From Phycisphaerae bacterium (lineage in GTDB: Bacteria; Planctomycetota; Phycisphaerae; UBA1845; UTPLA1): a stretch of 64,000 nucleotides of DNA. Position 1 is the stretch's first letter, and each line of letters opens with the position of its first letter. The notes below the pieces were generated by a model, which ran no database searches, was not told the DNA's origin, and saw only the letters and a program-made list of their open reading frames with translations. Position numbers and translations under genes: made by a program. Shown in pieces: positions 42,764-52,136 of the stretch. The stretch lies in the NCBI GenBank assembly GCA_019636475.1, contig JAHBXN010000006.1:270071-334070 (forward strand), in the 5' to 3' direction.

Positions 42764-43265
42764 AGGCGGCGATCAATCAAACCTCAAGTCGCGACCGTCC
42801 ATTGCACATGCGGAAACGAACGGCTGGACGGTCAATTGAGAGTATATCGGGGTCCGTGCGACATCGCCGTGAGATGACGATCGGCCGTGGTGGCGGAATT
42901 CGTCCGGAACGTCCCAGGCATTTTCGGGCGTCAGCTTGTTCCAGCGGGATTCGACGTCCGATTTGACGGCACCGGATTGCAGAATACGAGCTTTTGCCGC
43001 GAACGCTCCCACGGGCGGAGTCGTGCCTTGTTCATCGTGAGTGTGGCTCCGGCGATACCTGAGTTGTGCTAGTTCTGGTAAAGAGTTACGCGCGGCACTT
43101 CGACGCATCGGCCGGGCTTCGGCCGAGTATTTGATAAACGGATTCGGGTAACGATACTTCCGATCATCGGCCGACTATGATGAACAGGCCCGTGATGACG
43201 GGCGACGGGTTCATGGCTCGACCGGTCCCGCGGAGTGTGGCTGGGTTTCTACTTGGAGCGCGAGC
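42764..43265. other. Intergenic region, divergent promoters
   Basis: 502 bases between divergently oriented genes. Open frames here (for example 42773-43108, minus strand) show no family resemblance or codon pattern. A hairpin TCGGCC-7-GGCCGA at 43108-43126 lies just upstream of a promoter candidate at 43131. Confidence 0.4.
43131..43158 (+). promoter_or_regulatory. Candidate promoter of the small lipoprotein
   Basis: TTGATA (5/6), 16-base spacer, GATACT (4/6), about 108 bases before ATG 43266, in an AT-rich patch of the intergenic region. Confidence 0.4.
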
Positions 43266-43538
43266 ATGCGAACGGGAATGTCACGTGCGGCTCAGTGTGT
43301 GGCGGTGGTGGTCGGGCTCGGTTTCGCGCTGGCAGGCTGTGCGGAAGACCGCGCGTCCCAGAAACGCATTCAGGCTCGAGTCGATCACTTCAACCGGACG
43401 GCTGAATCAATCATTCGCCGCGAAGAGAGTTGGCAGCGACGAGTCGATTTCCGCTTGCGCGACATCGATCGATGGTGGAAGAGTGACGTGGCCCGGACTC
43501 GGGAGAATATCGAAGTACTCGGTGACTATGTGTATTGA
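43266..43538 (+). CDS. Small lipoprotein, Arg/Asp/Trp-rich
   Basis: A 90-residue protein: signal 'AVVVGLGFALAGC' with a good lipobox, then a mature part of about 65 residues dominated by charged helix ('RIQARVDHFNRTAESIIRRE', 'WQRRVDFRLRDIDRWW'). The ATG follows GGAG at 8 bases. It is followed after 47 bases by another small gene. No family recognised; lipid-anchored helical proteins of this kind often stabilise an envelope complex. Confidence 0.78.
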   Translation: MRTGMSRAAQCVAVVVGLGFALAGCAEDRASQKRIQARVDHFNRTAESIIRREESWQRRVDFRLRDIDRWWKSDVARTRENIEVLGDYVY

Positions 43539-43585
43539 GGCCCATCAGGGCAGGTTCCTCTCCGCAACGCGAAAAGGGGTTCGAA

Positions 43586-43933
43586 ATGATCCAGTGTGAA
43601 AATTGCGAGCACTTCGTCCGCGGCTCCAACGGCCAGGTTGCCTTTCGCTGTGATCCATTCTCCACGATCAAGGAGCCGGAGTGTCTCACAAAATGGCAGT
43701 TGCTGAAGTCCTCGGAATTGGGCCAGAAGGTTGACCGACTGGTGGCGGCCTACGAAGCGACGCTCAACATCTACCGGCGCATGCAGCCGCTTCAGGAGAA
43801 GATGTTCGAGCACATGGAGCGTGAACTCCGCGATAACGAAGAGAGTGAAAGCTGGAAGTACGACCTGGAAGACGACGATGATGATGAGGGCGACATCCAC
43901 GGGAAAGACGACCGCGAATCAGGACGCTCCTGA
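43586..43933 (+). CDS. Small Cys-rich, acidic-tailed cytoplasmic protein
   Basis: A 115-residue protein with four Cys near the front (residues 4, 7, 22, 33; 'CENCEHF', 'FRCDPF', 'PECLTKW'), spaced like a zinc ribbon. A helical middle follows ('QKVDRLVAAYEATLNIYRRM'), then an Asp/Glu-rich tail. There is no signal peptide. The ATG at 43586 follows AAAGGGG. It sits behind a lipoprotein gene, 47 bases away, and before rmuC. It may bind zinc and a basic partner such as DNA, RNA or ribosome; no named family is recognised. Confidence 0.75.
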   Translation: MIQCENCEHFVRGSNGQVAFRCDPFSTIKEPECLTKWQLLKSSELGQKVDRLVAAYEATLNIYRRMQPLQEKMFEHMERELRDNEESESWKYDLEDDDDDEGDIHGKDDRESGRS

Positions 43934-44083
43934 GAGACGCGAATCCTCCGGACACGAATTTGATCTTCATTCTCCCGACGCATTTCCCTTGCGGATCGAA
44001 TAAGATGACTGCCGACCGGGGCTGGCGGGCCGCCCGGGCCGTGGGTCTGAATGATCCGTCGAACCGAATGGGATTCAGAAACG

Positions 44084-45403
44084 ATGACTGAAGCGGTTTT
44101 CCTGCTGTTGGGGCTGCTCGCTGGTGCGGGCGCCGGCGTGTGGGTCGGCGTGCTTCGCGGCCGGGCCGCGTCATCCGGCGAACTGGTGCGACTAAGCGGC
44201 GAAGTTTCGGCGCTCACCGCGACCACGGCCGAGGTGCGTTCGCAATTGGCGATTCGCGATGCCGATATCGTGGCACTTCGACAGGTGCTGTCCGAACAGG
44301 AGAAAAATTCGGCCGACTCCAGAGCGCGACTTGAAGCGGCTCGGGAGCACTTCGCCGAACAGCGGCGACAGATCGAGGAAATGGAAAAGAAGGTGAAGGA
44401 CGCCTTCGCGGCGCTTTCATCCGCTGCGCTCAAGAGCAGCAACGAGCAGTTCCTCACGCTGGCAGACGAGAAGTTCAAACCCCTCCGCGAACTTCTTGAG
44501 CGATACGAAACGCAGATCAAGGAGCTGGAGAAATCACGGTCCGAAGCGTACGGCGGCTTGTCCCGGCAGATGCAGCGCATCGAGCAGGGGCGGGAATTGC
44601 TCAGTCGCGAGACCCAGGCGCTCGTCGCCGCGCTCCGCCAGCCGGGAGCCAAGGGGCGATGGGGGGAAATCACGCTACGAAATGTTGTCGAGCTGACCGG
44701 CATGTCGGCCTATTGCGATTTCATTGAGCAGGCCTCGGTGGAAAGCGAGGCCGGCCGTGCGCGTCCCGACATGGTCGTGCGACTGCCGGGCGGCCGATCA
44801 ATCGTGATTGATTCAAAAGTGACAACATCCGCCTACCTGGACGCCATGCAGGCGGCCGACGAGGAATCGCGCAAGCGGCATCTCATCCGGTTCGTCAGCG
44901 ATGTGCGAGCGACCATGCGCAGCCTGTCGGCAAAGGAGTATTGGAATCGTCTCGCACAGACGCCGGAATTCGTCGTCATGTTCATGCCTGGCGAGGCATT
45001 CTTCGCAGCGGCTGTCGGCGAGGAAACGGAACTGCTTCAGGAGGGAGTCGCCAAAAGTGTCCTGATCGCGTCACCAACGACTCTGGCGGCGCTGCTCATG
45101 GCGATTCGCTACGGCTGGCAGCAGCAGCAGGTCGCCGAGAATGCCGAAAAAATCGCGGCAGTGGGACGCGAATTGCACGAGCGATTGTGCATCTTCACGC
45201 TCCATCTCGACAAGGTGCGGGGCGGCATCGAAGACGCCGCAAAACACTATGATGCGGCCGTCGGAAACTGGGAGTCCCGCACGCTGCCCGCCGCCCGGAA
45301 GCTGAAGGACCTCGATGCGGCGGCGACAGGCAAGGACCTGGCCGAACTTCAGCACGCCAATATCCCCATGCGACGGTTGACGATTGAATCAGGAGAGCAA
45401 TGA
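44084..45403 (+). CDS. rmuC: DNA recombination protein RmuC
   Basis: A 439-residue protein: one N-terminal membrane helix ('AVFLLLGLLAGAGAGVWVGV'), a long coiled coil (about 40-190) and the RmuC nuclease-like domain (about 200-400) with 'GRWGEITLRNVVELTGM', 'RPDMVVRLPGGRSIVIDSKV' and 'MFMPGEAFFAAA'. RmuC proteins limit DNA rearrangements; the domain belongs to the PD-(D/E)XK nuclease group. The ATG at 44084 was chosen because homology starts there; it lacks a clear ribosome-binding site. Confidence 0.95.
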   Translation: MTEAVFLLLGLLAGAGAGVWVGVLRGRAASSGELVRLSGEVSALTATTAEVRSQLAIRDADIVALRQVLSEQEKNSADSRARLEAAREHFAEQRRQIEEMEKKVKDAFAALSSAALKSSNEQFLTLADEKFKPLRELLERYETQIKELEKSRSEAYGGLSRQMQRIEQGRELLSRETQALVAALRQPGAKGRWGEITLRNVVELTGMSAYCDFIEQASVESEAGRARPDMVVRLPGGRSIVIDSKVTTSAYLDAMQAADEESRKRHLIRFVSDVRATMRSLSAKEYWNRLAQTPEFVVMFMPGEAFFAAAVGEETELLQEGVAKSVLIASPTTLAALLMAIRYGWQQQQVAENAEKIAAVGRELHERLCIFTLHLDKVRGGIEDAAKHYDAAVGNWESRTLPAARKLKDLDAAATGKDLAELQHANIPMRRLTIESGEQ

Positions 45404-45421
45404 TCGCCGCGCGACCCGCCG

Positions 45422-46483
45422 CTAGGGTGTCGCCCAGTCCGGCAGACCGGCAATCGTCTCAGTCAGTTGCAGCCAGCGATCGCTCGGCAGCGGATCGGGG
45501 TCACCGCCCTGCAGACCGGCGGCCGAAGATTCGGCCGATCGGGCACGCTGGTTCTTCCCTTCCGCGCGAAGCGTCTCGCTCCACCGTCGATAGATGATGA
45601 TTCTCGCCCATCGAAGGCTGTCGGCCGCCCGCGCTCGGACGTCCTCGGGCTTCATGCACTCGTCCAGATGTTCCTCGAGTTTGACGGCCAGTGCCAGTGC
45701 CGCAACATATCGCTTCTGGTCGGCCAGCGCGCGGCAGCGCTCGACGCGAGCGAAAAAGTCAAGGCGATTCGACGAAAGCGAGCCGATCGCCGGCCAGAGT
45801 ATCTGCAACGAACGGTCCGGACGCCCTGCTCGCCGATAGGCGACGCCCTGCCACAGCCTCGCCGACTGGGCGACAGCGGCATTCGGATCATCAAGATAGG
45901 TCGAAACACCCACGCCCGCGTCGATCAATCGCGATCGCGAGACTTCCGAGCCGGCGTCCAGGTCCGCCATTGCTGAAAACAGACGGGCAAACGACCGCAG
46001 CATCTCCAGCCGATCGGCCAGTCGCCGAACAACAGCCTCATCCGCCGAAGCGTCCGCCGCGCGGAGCGAACTCTCGGCGCTCGCGAGGCACGCTTCTGCA
46101 CGCGATAGCAGCTCGCCAAGCGACGGAGCTGGCCGAGCCGACCAGCATAGCTCCACCGACAACGGCGCGGCACACTCATCCACAATCAGGCAGCGTGCCG
46201 CCACGATGAACGCGTGCGCGCGAGCGATGGGTTCAGTTTGTCGATCGGCTGATTCGATGAGCCCGGCGCATCGCCGAGCGATAGCCGCTTCTCCGGCTGT
46301 CGCGGGCTGCGTCGCGGAAGATGCGCCGTCCGGCGCCGACGAAGTCAGATGCAACGAATCGGGTTCAGTCGTCGTCGGAGGGGCCTCGGTCGGCGTTGCC
46401 GCAGCCAAAGGAATCAGCAGAGTGCCGATAGCGCAACTTAAGCCGAGGCGGAGGAGTGGCTGGACCTTCACGGATCGTCTCAT
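45422..46483 (-). CDS. Exported helical protein of unknown function
   Basis: A 353-residue protein with a signal peptide ('LSCAIGTLLIPLAAATPTEA'). A Pro/Thr/Ser/Ala-rich linker leads to a helical mature domain that looks like degenerate TPR repeats ('GVAYRRAGRPDRSLQILWPA', 'KRYVAALALAVKLEEHLDEC'). It has five Cys in the first half ('RCAGL', 'RCLIVDECAAPL', 'LCWSA', 'ACLAS'), unusual for this group. ATG 46483 follows GAGG. No family recognised. Confidence 0.78.
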   Translation of the reverse strand: MRRSVKVQPLLRLGLSCAIGTLLIPLAAATPTEAPPTTTEPDSLHLTSSAPDGASSATQPATAGEAAIARRCAGLIESADRQTEPIARAHAFIVAARCLIVDECAAPLSVELCWSARPAPSLGELLSRAEACLASAESSLRAADASADEAVVRRLADRLEMLRSFARLFSAMADLDAGSEVSRSRLIDAGVGVSTYLDDPNAAVAQSARLWQGVAYRRAGRPDRSLQILWPAIGSLSSNRLDFFARVERCRALADQKRYVAALALAVKLEEHLDECMKPEDVRARAADSLRWARIIIYRRWSETLRAEGKNQRARSAESSAAGLQGGDPDPLPSDRWLQLTETIAGLPDWATP

Positions 46484-46814
46484 GTCGAACCTCGCGGCCA
46501 TCGAGCCGCTTTTCCCCGGCCGTGCTCGCCGTCAGCCCGCGCTGACGGGTTCGCACAGCTGATTTCGCGATATCCACTCCACACCAGATCATGCGATTCT
46601 AAGTACCGATAACCACCGCGCAAAGGGACGGGCGGAAATTGTGTCGCACTCCGCAACGCGACGATAGAAAAAAGTGTGCACTCGCGGTGCCGTCCGGTCG
46701 GAACGGGTCCGGCGATCGTGCAGGAATTCGCGCCCGGAAACCCGGTGCGGCACTTTCGCGTCCACCGTGAACGGACGCGGAAACATCGGCATATGGAACA
46801 CGATCGGGGATTTT
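46484..46814. other. Intergenic region
   Basis: 331 bases between divergent genes. No gene or clear promoter could be picked out with confidence; A-rich patches near 46668-46678 could be a -10 area. Confidence 0.35.
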
Positions 46815-47090
46815 ATGGCACTGCGAAACTTTGCTGCGATACGGATCAGAACTTTCTTCGGAGTTGGACTTGTATGGACGATGGTGACGGGGTGCGGGTT
46901 CGATCGCTTTGCGCCGGCCTTGCCTGATCTCGTCGAGGGCCTGTCGCTTGCCGAACTGGAGAGAATCCAGGACGACGAACGCCTGACCCTTGCCGAAAAA
47001 CGTGAAGCGATCCGCACGGCCGGCGACATCCCGAATACGGTCGAGGGTGATCGGCTGGTCAACTATCTGCTGAACTTTGTGGTCCCGTGA
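46815..47090 (+). CDS. Small lipoprotein
   Basis: A 91-residue predicted lipoprotein with lipobox 'TMVTGC' at residue 27 and a short helical mature part ('LAELERIQDDERLTLAEKRE', 'NTVEGDRLVNYLLNFVVP'). ATG 46815 has GGGGA 6 bases upstream. It lies 84 bases before another small lipoprotein gene; the pair may act together. Confidence 0.75.
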   Translation: MALRNFAAIRIRTFFGVGLVWTMVTGCGFDRFAPALPDLVEGLSLAELERIQDDERLTLAEKREAIRTAGDIPNTVEGDRLVNYLLNFVVP

Positions 47091-47174
47091 TGCGGCAGGG
47101 TCTCACAGCGTGTGAGGCGTTGTTGATGCCGCGGCGCGGCCTTGAGTGAGTTCGATATGACAAGGGGGGAAACA

Positions 47175-47660
47175 ATGAATTCAATCCGAACGAAGATTGC
47201 TGCATGCGCCATCTGTGTTTCAGTTGTCGGCATGTCCGGTTGCGGTGGCGACAACATCCTGTCCGCCGTATCGAAGGTGCTGGGCGGACAGATGTCACAA
47301 CTGACCGCGGGTGAGATTCTCGTCCTGAATCGCGCTGCGGCAAGTGTCGTTTCGCAGTTCACGGGCCTGCCGCCGGTCACCCTGACGACGCCACAGGCAG
47401 TCGCGGTGTCAAATTTCCTTCAGGTGAATGAGTTGGACACGATTCAGGATCTTGAGACGCTCGCGCGGACCGCTCAGTCCGATCCGGATTCGGTGCAGGG
47501 TTGGGACGATTTGTCAGGTGCATTTGCCGGCAGCGATTTCGATAACGACGAGGGCGAATTCGACCCGAGTCGGTTGGGAGATCTCTTCGGCCACATCGTC
47601 AGCGGAGCGTCCGGCAGCGGCTCTACCGGCCTCGGACTCGAGACGTCAGGAAGCCTTTGA
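47175..47660 (+). CDS. Small lipoprotein with Ser/Gly tail
   Basis: A 161-residue predicted lipoprotein (lipobox 'VVGMSGC'). Its mature part starts with a helical region ('LSAVSKVLGGQMSQLTAGEI', 'PQAVAVSNFLQVNELDTIQD') and ends with an acidic then Ser/Gly-rich tail. AGGGGGGA precedes the ATG. A terminator at 47696 closes the pair. Helical 'LTAGEI...VNEL' pieces are shared in style with other small lipoproteins of this genome, but I recognise no family. Confidence 0.76.
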   Translation: MNSIRTKIAACAICVSVVGMSGCGGDNILSAVSKVLGGQMSQLTAGEILVLNRAAASVVSQFTGLPPVTLTTPQAVAVSNFLQVNELDTIQDLETLARTAQSDPDSVQGWDDLSGAFAGSDFDNDEGEFDPSRLGDLFGHIVSGASGSGSTGLGLETSGSL

Positions 47661-47695
47661 CCGATCTCGGTAGAGGGCGATCCATCGGAAGCCAG

Positions 47696-47741
47696 TCGGG
47701 CGCGGCGCGGTCGAATACCGTGACCGCGCCCGATTTCATTT
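47696..47741 (+). terminator. Rho-independent terminator after small lipoproteins
   Basis: TCGGGCGCGG pairs perfectly with CCGCGCCCGA (10 bp, with a nested CGGT/ACCG stem) and is followed by TTTCATTT. It lies 36 bases after the stop. Confidence 0.8.
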
Positions 47742-47867
47742 GCGGATGCCGCAGGTGTCGCCGCCGGGTTCCATTTGTGGCGGGTTGGTGGTTTCTTCGC
47801 TACGATTGAGAGTTGCGTCACGCGACCCGACGCAGGCCAATCGAGGGTTGCCTCGGGAGTGTTCCTC

Positions 47868-48515
47868 GTGTTTTCCGGCATAATCGACGCCATCGGGACC
47901 GTCAGAGACACGCGCCAGACCGCGGGCGGCCGTGTCCTGCGTATCGAGTCGCCGTTGTACTGGACCGGCGTTCCGGCCGGCGCAAGCATCGCGATCGACG
48001 GCGTCTGCCTGACGTTGACCGGAAGCGACGACCGATGCGCCGAGTTCGATGTCATCGCTGAGACACTTCGGCGATCGACGCTGGGCGAGCTTCGGTCCGG
48101 CGACAGGGTGAACCTTCAGAAATCCCTCGCGGTGGGCGACCGCATCGACGGTCATTTCGTGCAGGGTCACATCGACGCCGTCGCGACCGTCACGCGCGTC
48201 GAACAATCCCCGGAACAAAGCATGTGGTGGCTTCGGCCGGGCGACAGCGCAATGGCATATATCACGCCCAAGGGTTCGATCGCGATCGACGGCATCTCGC
48301 TCACGGTCGCGGATGTGCGCGGCGATGAATTCAGTGTCGCCCTGATCCCGACGACGCTCGACCGCACCACCCTGGGTCACAAGGGCGCGGGCCGACTCGT
48401 GAACATCGAGACGGACATTCTCTCAAGAACCGTCGTGCACTATCTGAAATCGATCGGCGCCGCGAATGTCGGCGGCATCACCCGGGAGTTTCTCTCAAGC
48501 CACGGAGTGGGTTGA
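47868..48515 (+). CDS. ribE: Riboflavin synthase, alpha subunit
   Basis: Dismutation of two 6,7-dimethyl-8-ribityllumazine to riboflavin; cytoplasmic trimer. The 215 residues show the internal duplication typical of the family: 'VFSGIIDAIG' and 'GASIAIDGVCLTLTG' in the first half, 'GHFVQGHIDAVATV' and 'GSIAIDGISLTVADVRGDEF' in the second. The start is GTG at 47868, supported by GGGAG and because homology starts at that codon. It ends 4 bases before pdxA, so the two are co-transcribed. Confidence 0.94.
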   Translation: MFSGIIDAIGTVRDTRQTAGGRVLRIESPLYWTGVPAGASIAIDGVCLTLTGSDDRCAEFDVIAETLRRSTLGELRSGDRVNLQKSLAVGDRIDGHFVQGHIDAVATVTRVEQSPEQSMWWLRPGDSAMAYITPKGSIAIDGISLTVADVRGDEFSVALIPTTLDRTTLGHKGAGRLVNIETDILSRTVVHYLKSIGAANVGGITREFLSSHGVG

Positions 48516-48519
48516 CCCG

Positions 48520-49605
48520 ATGCCCCCGTACGAGGAACAACACGAAACCCGGCCGACCATCGGCATCACCATGGGTGATCCGGCCGGCATCGGTGCCGAG
48601 GTCGTCGTCAAAGCGCTCGCCGATCATTCGCTGCGAGAAAACGCGCGGCTCATCGTCTATGGGCTTCATGAGCAGTTCGCCTATGCCGCTGATGCCGCGG
48701 AGTTGCTGCCCTACTGGCGCCGCGCTCCACATGAGTCGGTTCACGACATGACAGGCAACGTTCTTGTCGCGGATTTCGACGAGTTCAGCATCTCCCCGCG
48801 CGGGCCCAAATCCGCCAGCGCCGAGGGCGGACGCGCCTCCATGCGCTTTCTCGAAGAAGCAATGAAGGATGTATGGCAAGGCCGTATTGACGCCGTCGTC
48901 ACAGGGCCCATCAACAAGTCCGCTTGGCAGATGGCGGGCATCCCGTTTCCGGGGCACACCGAGTTGTTCGCACACCGATTTCGCTCGAAGCGGGTGACCA
49001 TGATGTTCGCGGGCGGGCCGCTTCGCGTCGCCCTGGCCAGTGCGCATGTGCCGCTCTTCGAATTGCGAAACGAATTCACGATCGGACTCGTGTTTCAACC
49101 GATCGATCTGCTGCATGAGGCCCTGCGGGATTGGTTCGGTGTGGCGGCGCCCCGGATCGCGGTCGCCGGGCTGAATCCGCATGCCGGTGAGGGCGGATTG
49201 TTTGGGGACGAGGAGTCGCGGGTCATCCAGCCTGCGATCGAAATGGCAAACAACGCGGGAATTCTCGCCAGCGGACCCTACCCGGCGGACACGCTATTCT
49301 GGCGCGCGGTTCATGGCGAGTTTGACGGCGTCGTCGCCATGTACCATGACCAGGCGCTCATTCCGGTTAAGCTGCTTGCATTCGATCAGGCCGTGAATCT
49401 CACGCTCGGGCTTCCGATCATTCGAACCAGCGTTGATCACGGCACGGCTTATGACATCGTTGGAAAAAACAAGGCCGATCCAGGTTCCATGAAGGCCGCG
49501 ATCCGGCTCGCGATCGATCTGGCGCGGCGGCAGAAGAGCCGAACCGACGCCGCGCAGAGCCCGCGCAGGGATCCGCCCATCTATGGCGACATCGACGACG
49601 ACTGA
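48520..49605 (+). CDS. pdxA: 4-Hydroxythreonine-4-phosphate dehydrogenase
   Basis: NAD-dependent step of pyridoxal phosphate synthesis. Family signatures: 'IGITMGDPAGIGAEVVVKAL' at the front, 'VVTGPINKSAWQMAGIPFPGHTE' (quoted in part), 'NPHAGEGGLFG' and 'AMYHDQALIPVKLL' with metal-binding His/Asp, and 'IIRTSVDHGTAYDI'. The 361 residues are normal for PdxA. It starts just after the ribE stop with GGAG 12 bases upstream. Its last 20 residues are polar and variable. Converges with lysS (15-base gap). Confidence 0.95.
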   Translation: MPPYEEQHETRPTIGITMGDPAGIGAEVVVKALADHSLRENARLIVYGLHEQFAYAADAAELLPYWRRAPHESVHDMTGNVLVADFDEFSISPRGPKSASAEGGRASMRFLEEAMKDVWQGRIDAVVTGPINKSAWQMAGIPFPGHTELFAHRFRSKRVTMMFAGGPLRVALASAHVPLFELRNEFTIGLVFQPIDLLHEALRDWFGVAAPRIAVAGLNPHAGEGGLFGDEESRVIQPAIEMANNAGILASGPYPADTLFWRAVHGEFDGVVAMYHDQALIPVKLLAFDQAVNLTLGLPIIRTSVDHGTAYDIVGKNKADPGSMKAAIRLAIDLARRQKSRTDAAQSPRRDPPIYGDIDDD

Positions 49606-49620
49606 CCCGCTGCGGCAGGT

Positions 49621-51114
49621 TTATGCACCGGTGCGCTCGTCAACCATCGCGGCCGTACCAACCGGCCTCTGAAGTGGAAACAGGATCACGTCGCGAATGC
49701 TTGCCGAATTGGTCAGCAGCATGACGAGTCGATCAATTCCGACTCCCAATCCGCCGGCCGGCGGCATGCCGTGTTCCAGCGAACAGATGAAATCATCGTC
49801 CATCACGCGCATCGTCTCGTCGCCTTCGCCTTTGAGCTGCGCGCCGAGCGTCTCACGCTGAACCGCGGGATCGTTCAGCTCGGTGTAGGCGTTACCCACC
49901 TCCATCCGGGCAACATAGGCCTCAAATCGAAGTGCGATCGACGGATCGCCTTGTTTGCGCCGCGTGAGTGGACAAATCGCCGCAGGATACTCCGTGACAA
50001 AAAGCGGACCGGTCAGCTTGTCCTCGACGACCGCCTCAAACAATCGGTTGGCCACGACCGCATCGTCCAGCTTGCTGCCGTCGATCCCGATCTCGGAAGC
50101 CCGCTTGCGAATCGCCGTATTGTCGGATAACTCAACACCGGCATACTCCCGGAGCAACTCGGAATAGGTTCGTCGTGGCCACGGCGGCGTGAAGTCGATT
50201 TCGTACTCTCGAAACTGACGTCGAAAGCCGCCGCCCAGTCGTTCGATACAGGCCGAGAACATGCCCTCGACGATCTCCATCATGTCCGACAGATCGCCGT
50301 ACGCCTGATAGCACTCCATCATCGTGAATTCGGGATTGTGTTTCGGACTGATGCCCTCATTCCGGAAATTCCGATTGATTTCAAACACGCGCTCCATCCC
50401 ACCCACAAGCAGCCGCTTTAGGTAAAGTTCCGGCGAGATGCGCAGGAAGAGATCGAGATCCAGCGTGTTGTGATGCGTTGTGAAGGGCCGTGCCGCCGCG
50501 CCGCCATAGATCGGCTGCAGCATCGGTGTTTCAACTTCGAGAAATCCCCGGCCGCGCATGAAGTCGCGAATCGCTTCGACAATCACGCACCGCTTTTTGA
50601 AAGTACTCATGACATCAGGGTTGGTGAAGAGATCGACATAGCGCTGACGATAGCGCAAATCGACGTCCGTCAGGCCGTGCCATTTCTCCGGCGGCGGACG
50701 CAGCGCCTTGCAGAGCATCGTGAGGCTCCGCGCCCAAACCGTGATTTCCCCCGTCTTCGTCCGGCCGAGGTAGCCGTCGATTCCGACAATGTCACCTAGA
50801 TCGATCAGCCTGAGCGTGTCCCACGTCGCGTCGCCGACCACGGCCTTGGATAGCCCGATCTGCAAGTCGCAGGTCGAATCCCGAAGCGTGAGAAACGCCA
50901 GTTTGCCCATGACGCGCCGCAGCAGCACCCGGCCGGCAGCCCGTACAGCACTGCGCTCATCGCTTTCGCCCGGGTTAAGTCCCGATTTTTCAACAAGACT
51001 TCGAATGTCCTGATTTGAGGCGACGCCCTCAAAGCGTTGGCCATACGGATCGATTCCGGCTTGTACCAGTTCGTCCAGCTTCTTCTGCCTGTCCTGAAGG
51101 TATTGTTCTATCAT
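49621..51114 (-). CDS. lysS: Lysyl-tRNA synthetase, class II
   Basis: Charges tRNA-Lys. The 497 residues show the OB-fold anticodon domain (about 40-160) and class II catalytic core with motif 1 ('GFLEVETPMLQPIYGGAAAR'), motif 2 ('FEINRNFRNEGISPKHNPEF') and motif 3 ('GLGVGIDRLVMLLTNS'). Start at 51114 is the first ATG. A hairpin AGGTGCG-6-CGCACCT lies at 51166-51185, in the leader about 52-72 bases before the start; no T-box is recognisable. Confidence 0.97.
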   Translation of the reverse strand: MIEQYLQDRQKKLDELVQAGIDPYGQRFEGVASNQDIRSLVEKSGLNPGESDERSAVRAAGRVLLRRVMGKLAFLTLRDSTCDLQIGLSKAVVGDATWDTLRLIDLGDIVGIDGYLGRTKTGEITVWARSLTMLCKALRPPPEKWHGLTDVDLRYRQRYVDLFTNPDVMSTFKKRCVIVEAIRDFMRGRGFLEVETPMLQPIYGGAAARPFTTHHNTLDLDLFLRISPELYLKRLLVGGMERVFEINRNFRNEGISPKHNPEFTMMECYQAYGDLSDMMEIVEGMFSACIERLGGGFRRQFREYEIDFTPPWPRRTYSELLREYAGVELSDNTAIRKRASEIGIDGSKLDDAVVANRLFEAVVEDKLTGPLFVTEYPAAICPLTRRKQGDPSIALRFEAYVARMEVGNAYTELNDPAVQRETLGAQLKGEGDETMRVMDDDFICSLEHGMPPAGGLGVGIDRLVMLLTNSASIRDVILFPLQRPVGTAAMVDERTGA

Positions 51115-51557
51115 GGGTATGCACTATAAGTTTCTATTTTGCAATGGCATGCGGCGAGCATTGCCAGGTGCGACTGCCCGCACCTCACCGTCGTTCGCCC
51201 GGTCCGCCGCTGGGCGCTCTGCGAGTCGATAGGCTAGTCGCAGTTGTTGCACCCGACAACGGCCGATATTGCCATCTTCGCCGTCTGGTGGCGTTCGTCC
51301 GAGCGTTTTTCTCCCGCACAGTGAGCAATACTAAATTTTGGAGGCGGAATGGTTGACCCCGGCACCTCGTCTCGGCCTTAATAGGGTGCTGCGGTGCGAT
51401 TTCGCCAGTCGGATCGGACGACGATTTGCGCGAATTTCCGTACTCGGCGATGCCCCGGGGGCTTTGGCTCGGCCTCCGGAATAATCGGGGTGTGTGGCGC
51501 GGTTCTCTTTCTATAGGGATGGTGCTTGCGGCCGGACCCCGCCGACCAGGGTTTCCG
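51115..51557. other. Intergenic region, divergent
   Basis: 443 bases between lysS and a sigma-factor gene. The lysS leader has a perfect 7-bp hairpin at 51166-51185. A TTGACC followed by TTAATA 19 bases later (51354-51384) on the plus strand is a weak promoter candidate for the sigma gene. No gene seen. Confidence 0.4.
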
Positions 51558-52136
51558 ATGTCCAGCGATCACAGGACGCGAGATTTCGAGCGGGTGGCAC
51601 TTTGCCATCTCGATCTGGTATACCGCATCGCGTTGCAGTTGACCGGCGATGTGCATACCGCGGAGGACTTGGTGCAGGAGACGTTCCTTCGCGCTCATCG
51701 AGCGTTTGATCGATTCGAATTGCGTGAGTATGGCGCGAAACCCTGGCTGCTTCGGATCCTGCACAATGTGTTCTTTACGCGCTGCGGCACGTCCGCTCGC
51801 GCGCCGACCATGGCGGAGGACATGAGCCTCGACGATATCGCGGCCGAACTGGAGCTGACGCCCGTGCATCTCTCCGAAGTCGGCGAGCCGGATTGGGAAC
51901 TGTTTGACGAGGAATTAAAGGCGGCTGTCATGGCCATGCCGCCCGATCATCGTGCGGTGCTGCTACTCTGGGCGCTGGGAGACTTAAGCTACAAGGAGAT
52001 CGCAAAGGTTCTCGGGTGTGCGATGGGAACGGTGATGAGCCGGCTCTTTCGCGCGCGTCAGCAGTTGGGGGTTGTGCTTGCGGAGTTCGCTGCCGCAAGC
52101 GGCGTGCGACCCAGACCGGAGCGCGACCAAAAATGA
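51558..52136 (+). CDS. ECF sigma-70 factor
   Basis: A 192-residue extracytoplasmic-function sigma factor. Region 2: 'HLDLVYRIALQLTGDVHTAE', 'DLVQETFLRAHRAFDRFELR'. Region 4: 'MPPDHRAVLLLWALGDLSYK' followed by 'IAKVLGCAMGTVMSRLFRAR'. It resembles the SigE/RpoE-like branch. ATG 51558 was chosen over longer frames for homology. Its TGA overlaps the ATG of the following anti-sigma gene by four bases. Confidence 0.95.
   Translation: MSSDHRTRDFERVALCHLDLVYRIALQLTGDVHTAEDLVQETFLRAHRAFDRFELREYGAKPWLLRILHNVFFTRCGTSARAPTMAEDMSLDDIAAELELTPVHLSEVGEPDWELFDEELKAAVMAMPPDHRAVLLLWALGDLSYKEIAKVLGCAMGTVMSRLFRARQQLGVVLAEFAAASGVRPRPERDQK

Noticed and set aside
42773..43108. 111-codon minus-strand frame in the gap before the small lipoprotein
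   Set aside because: No family match, no ribosome-binding site and no start that fits; considered non-coding.
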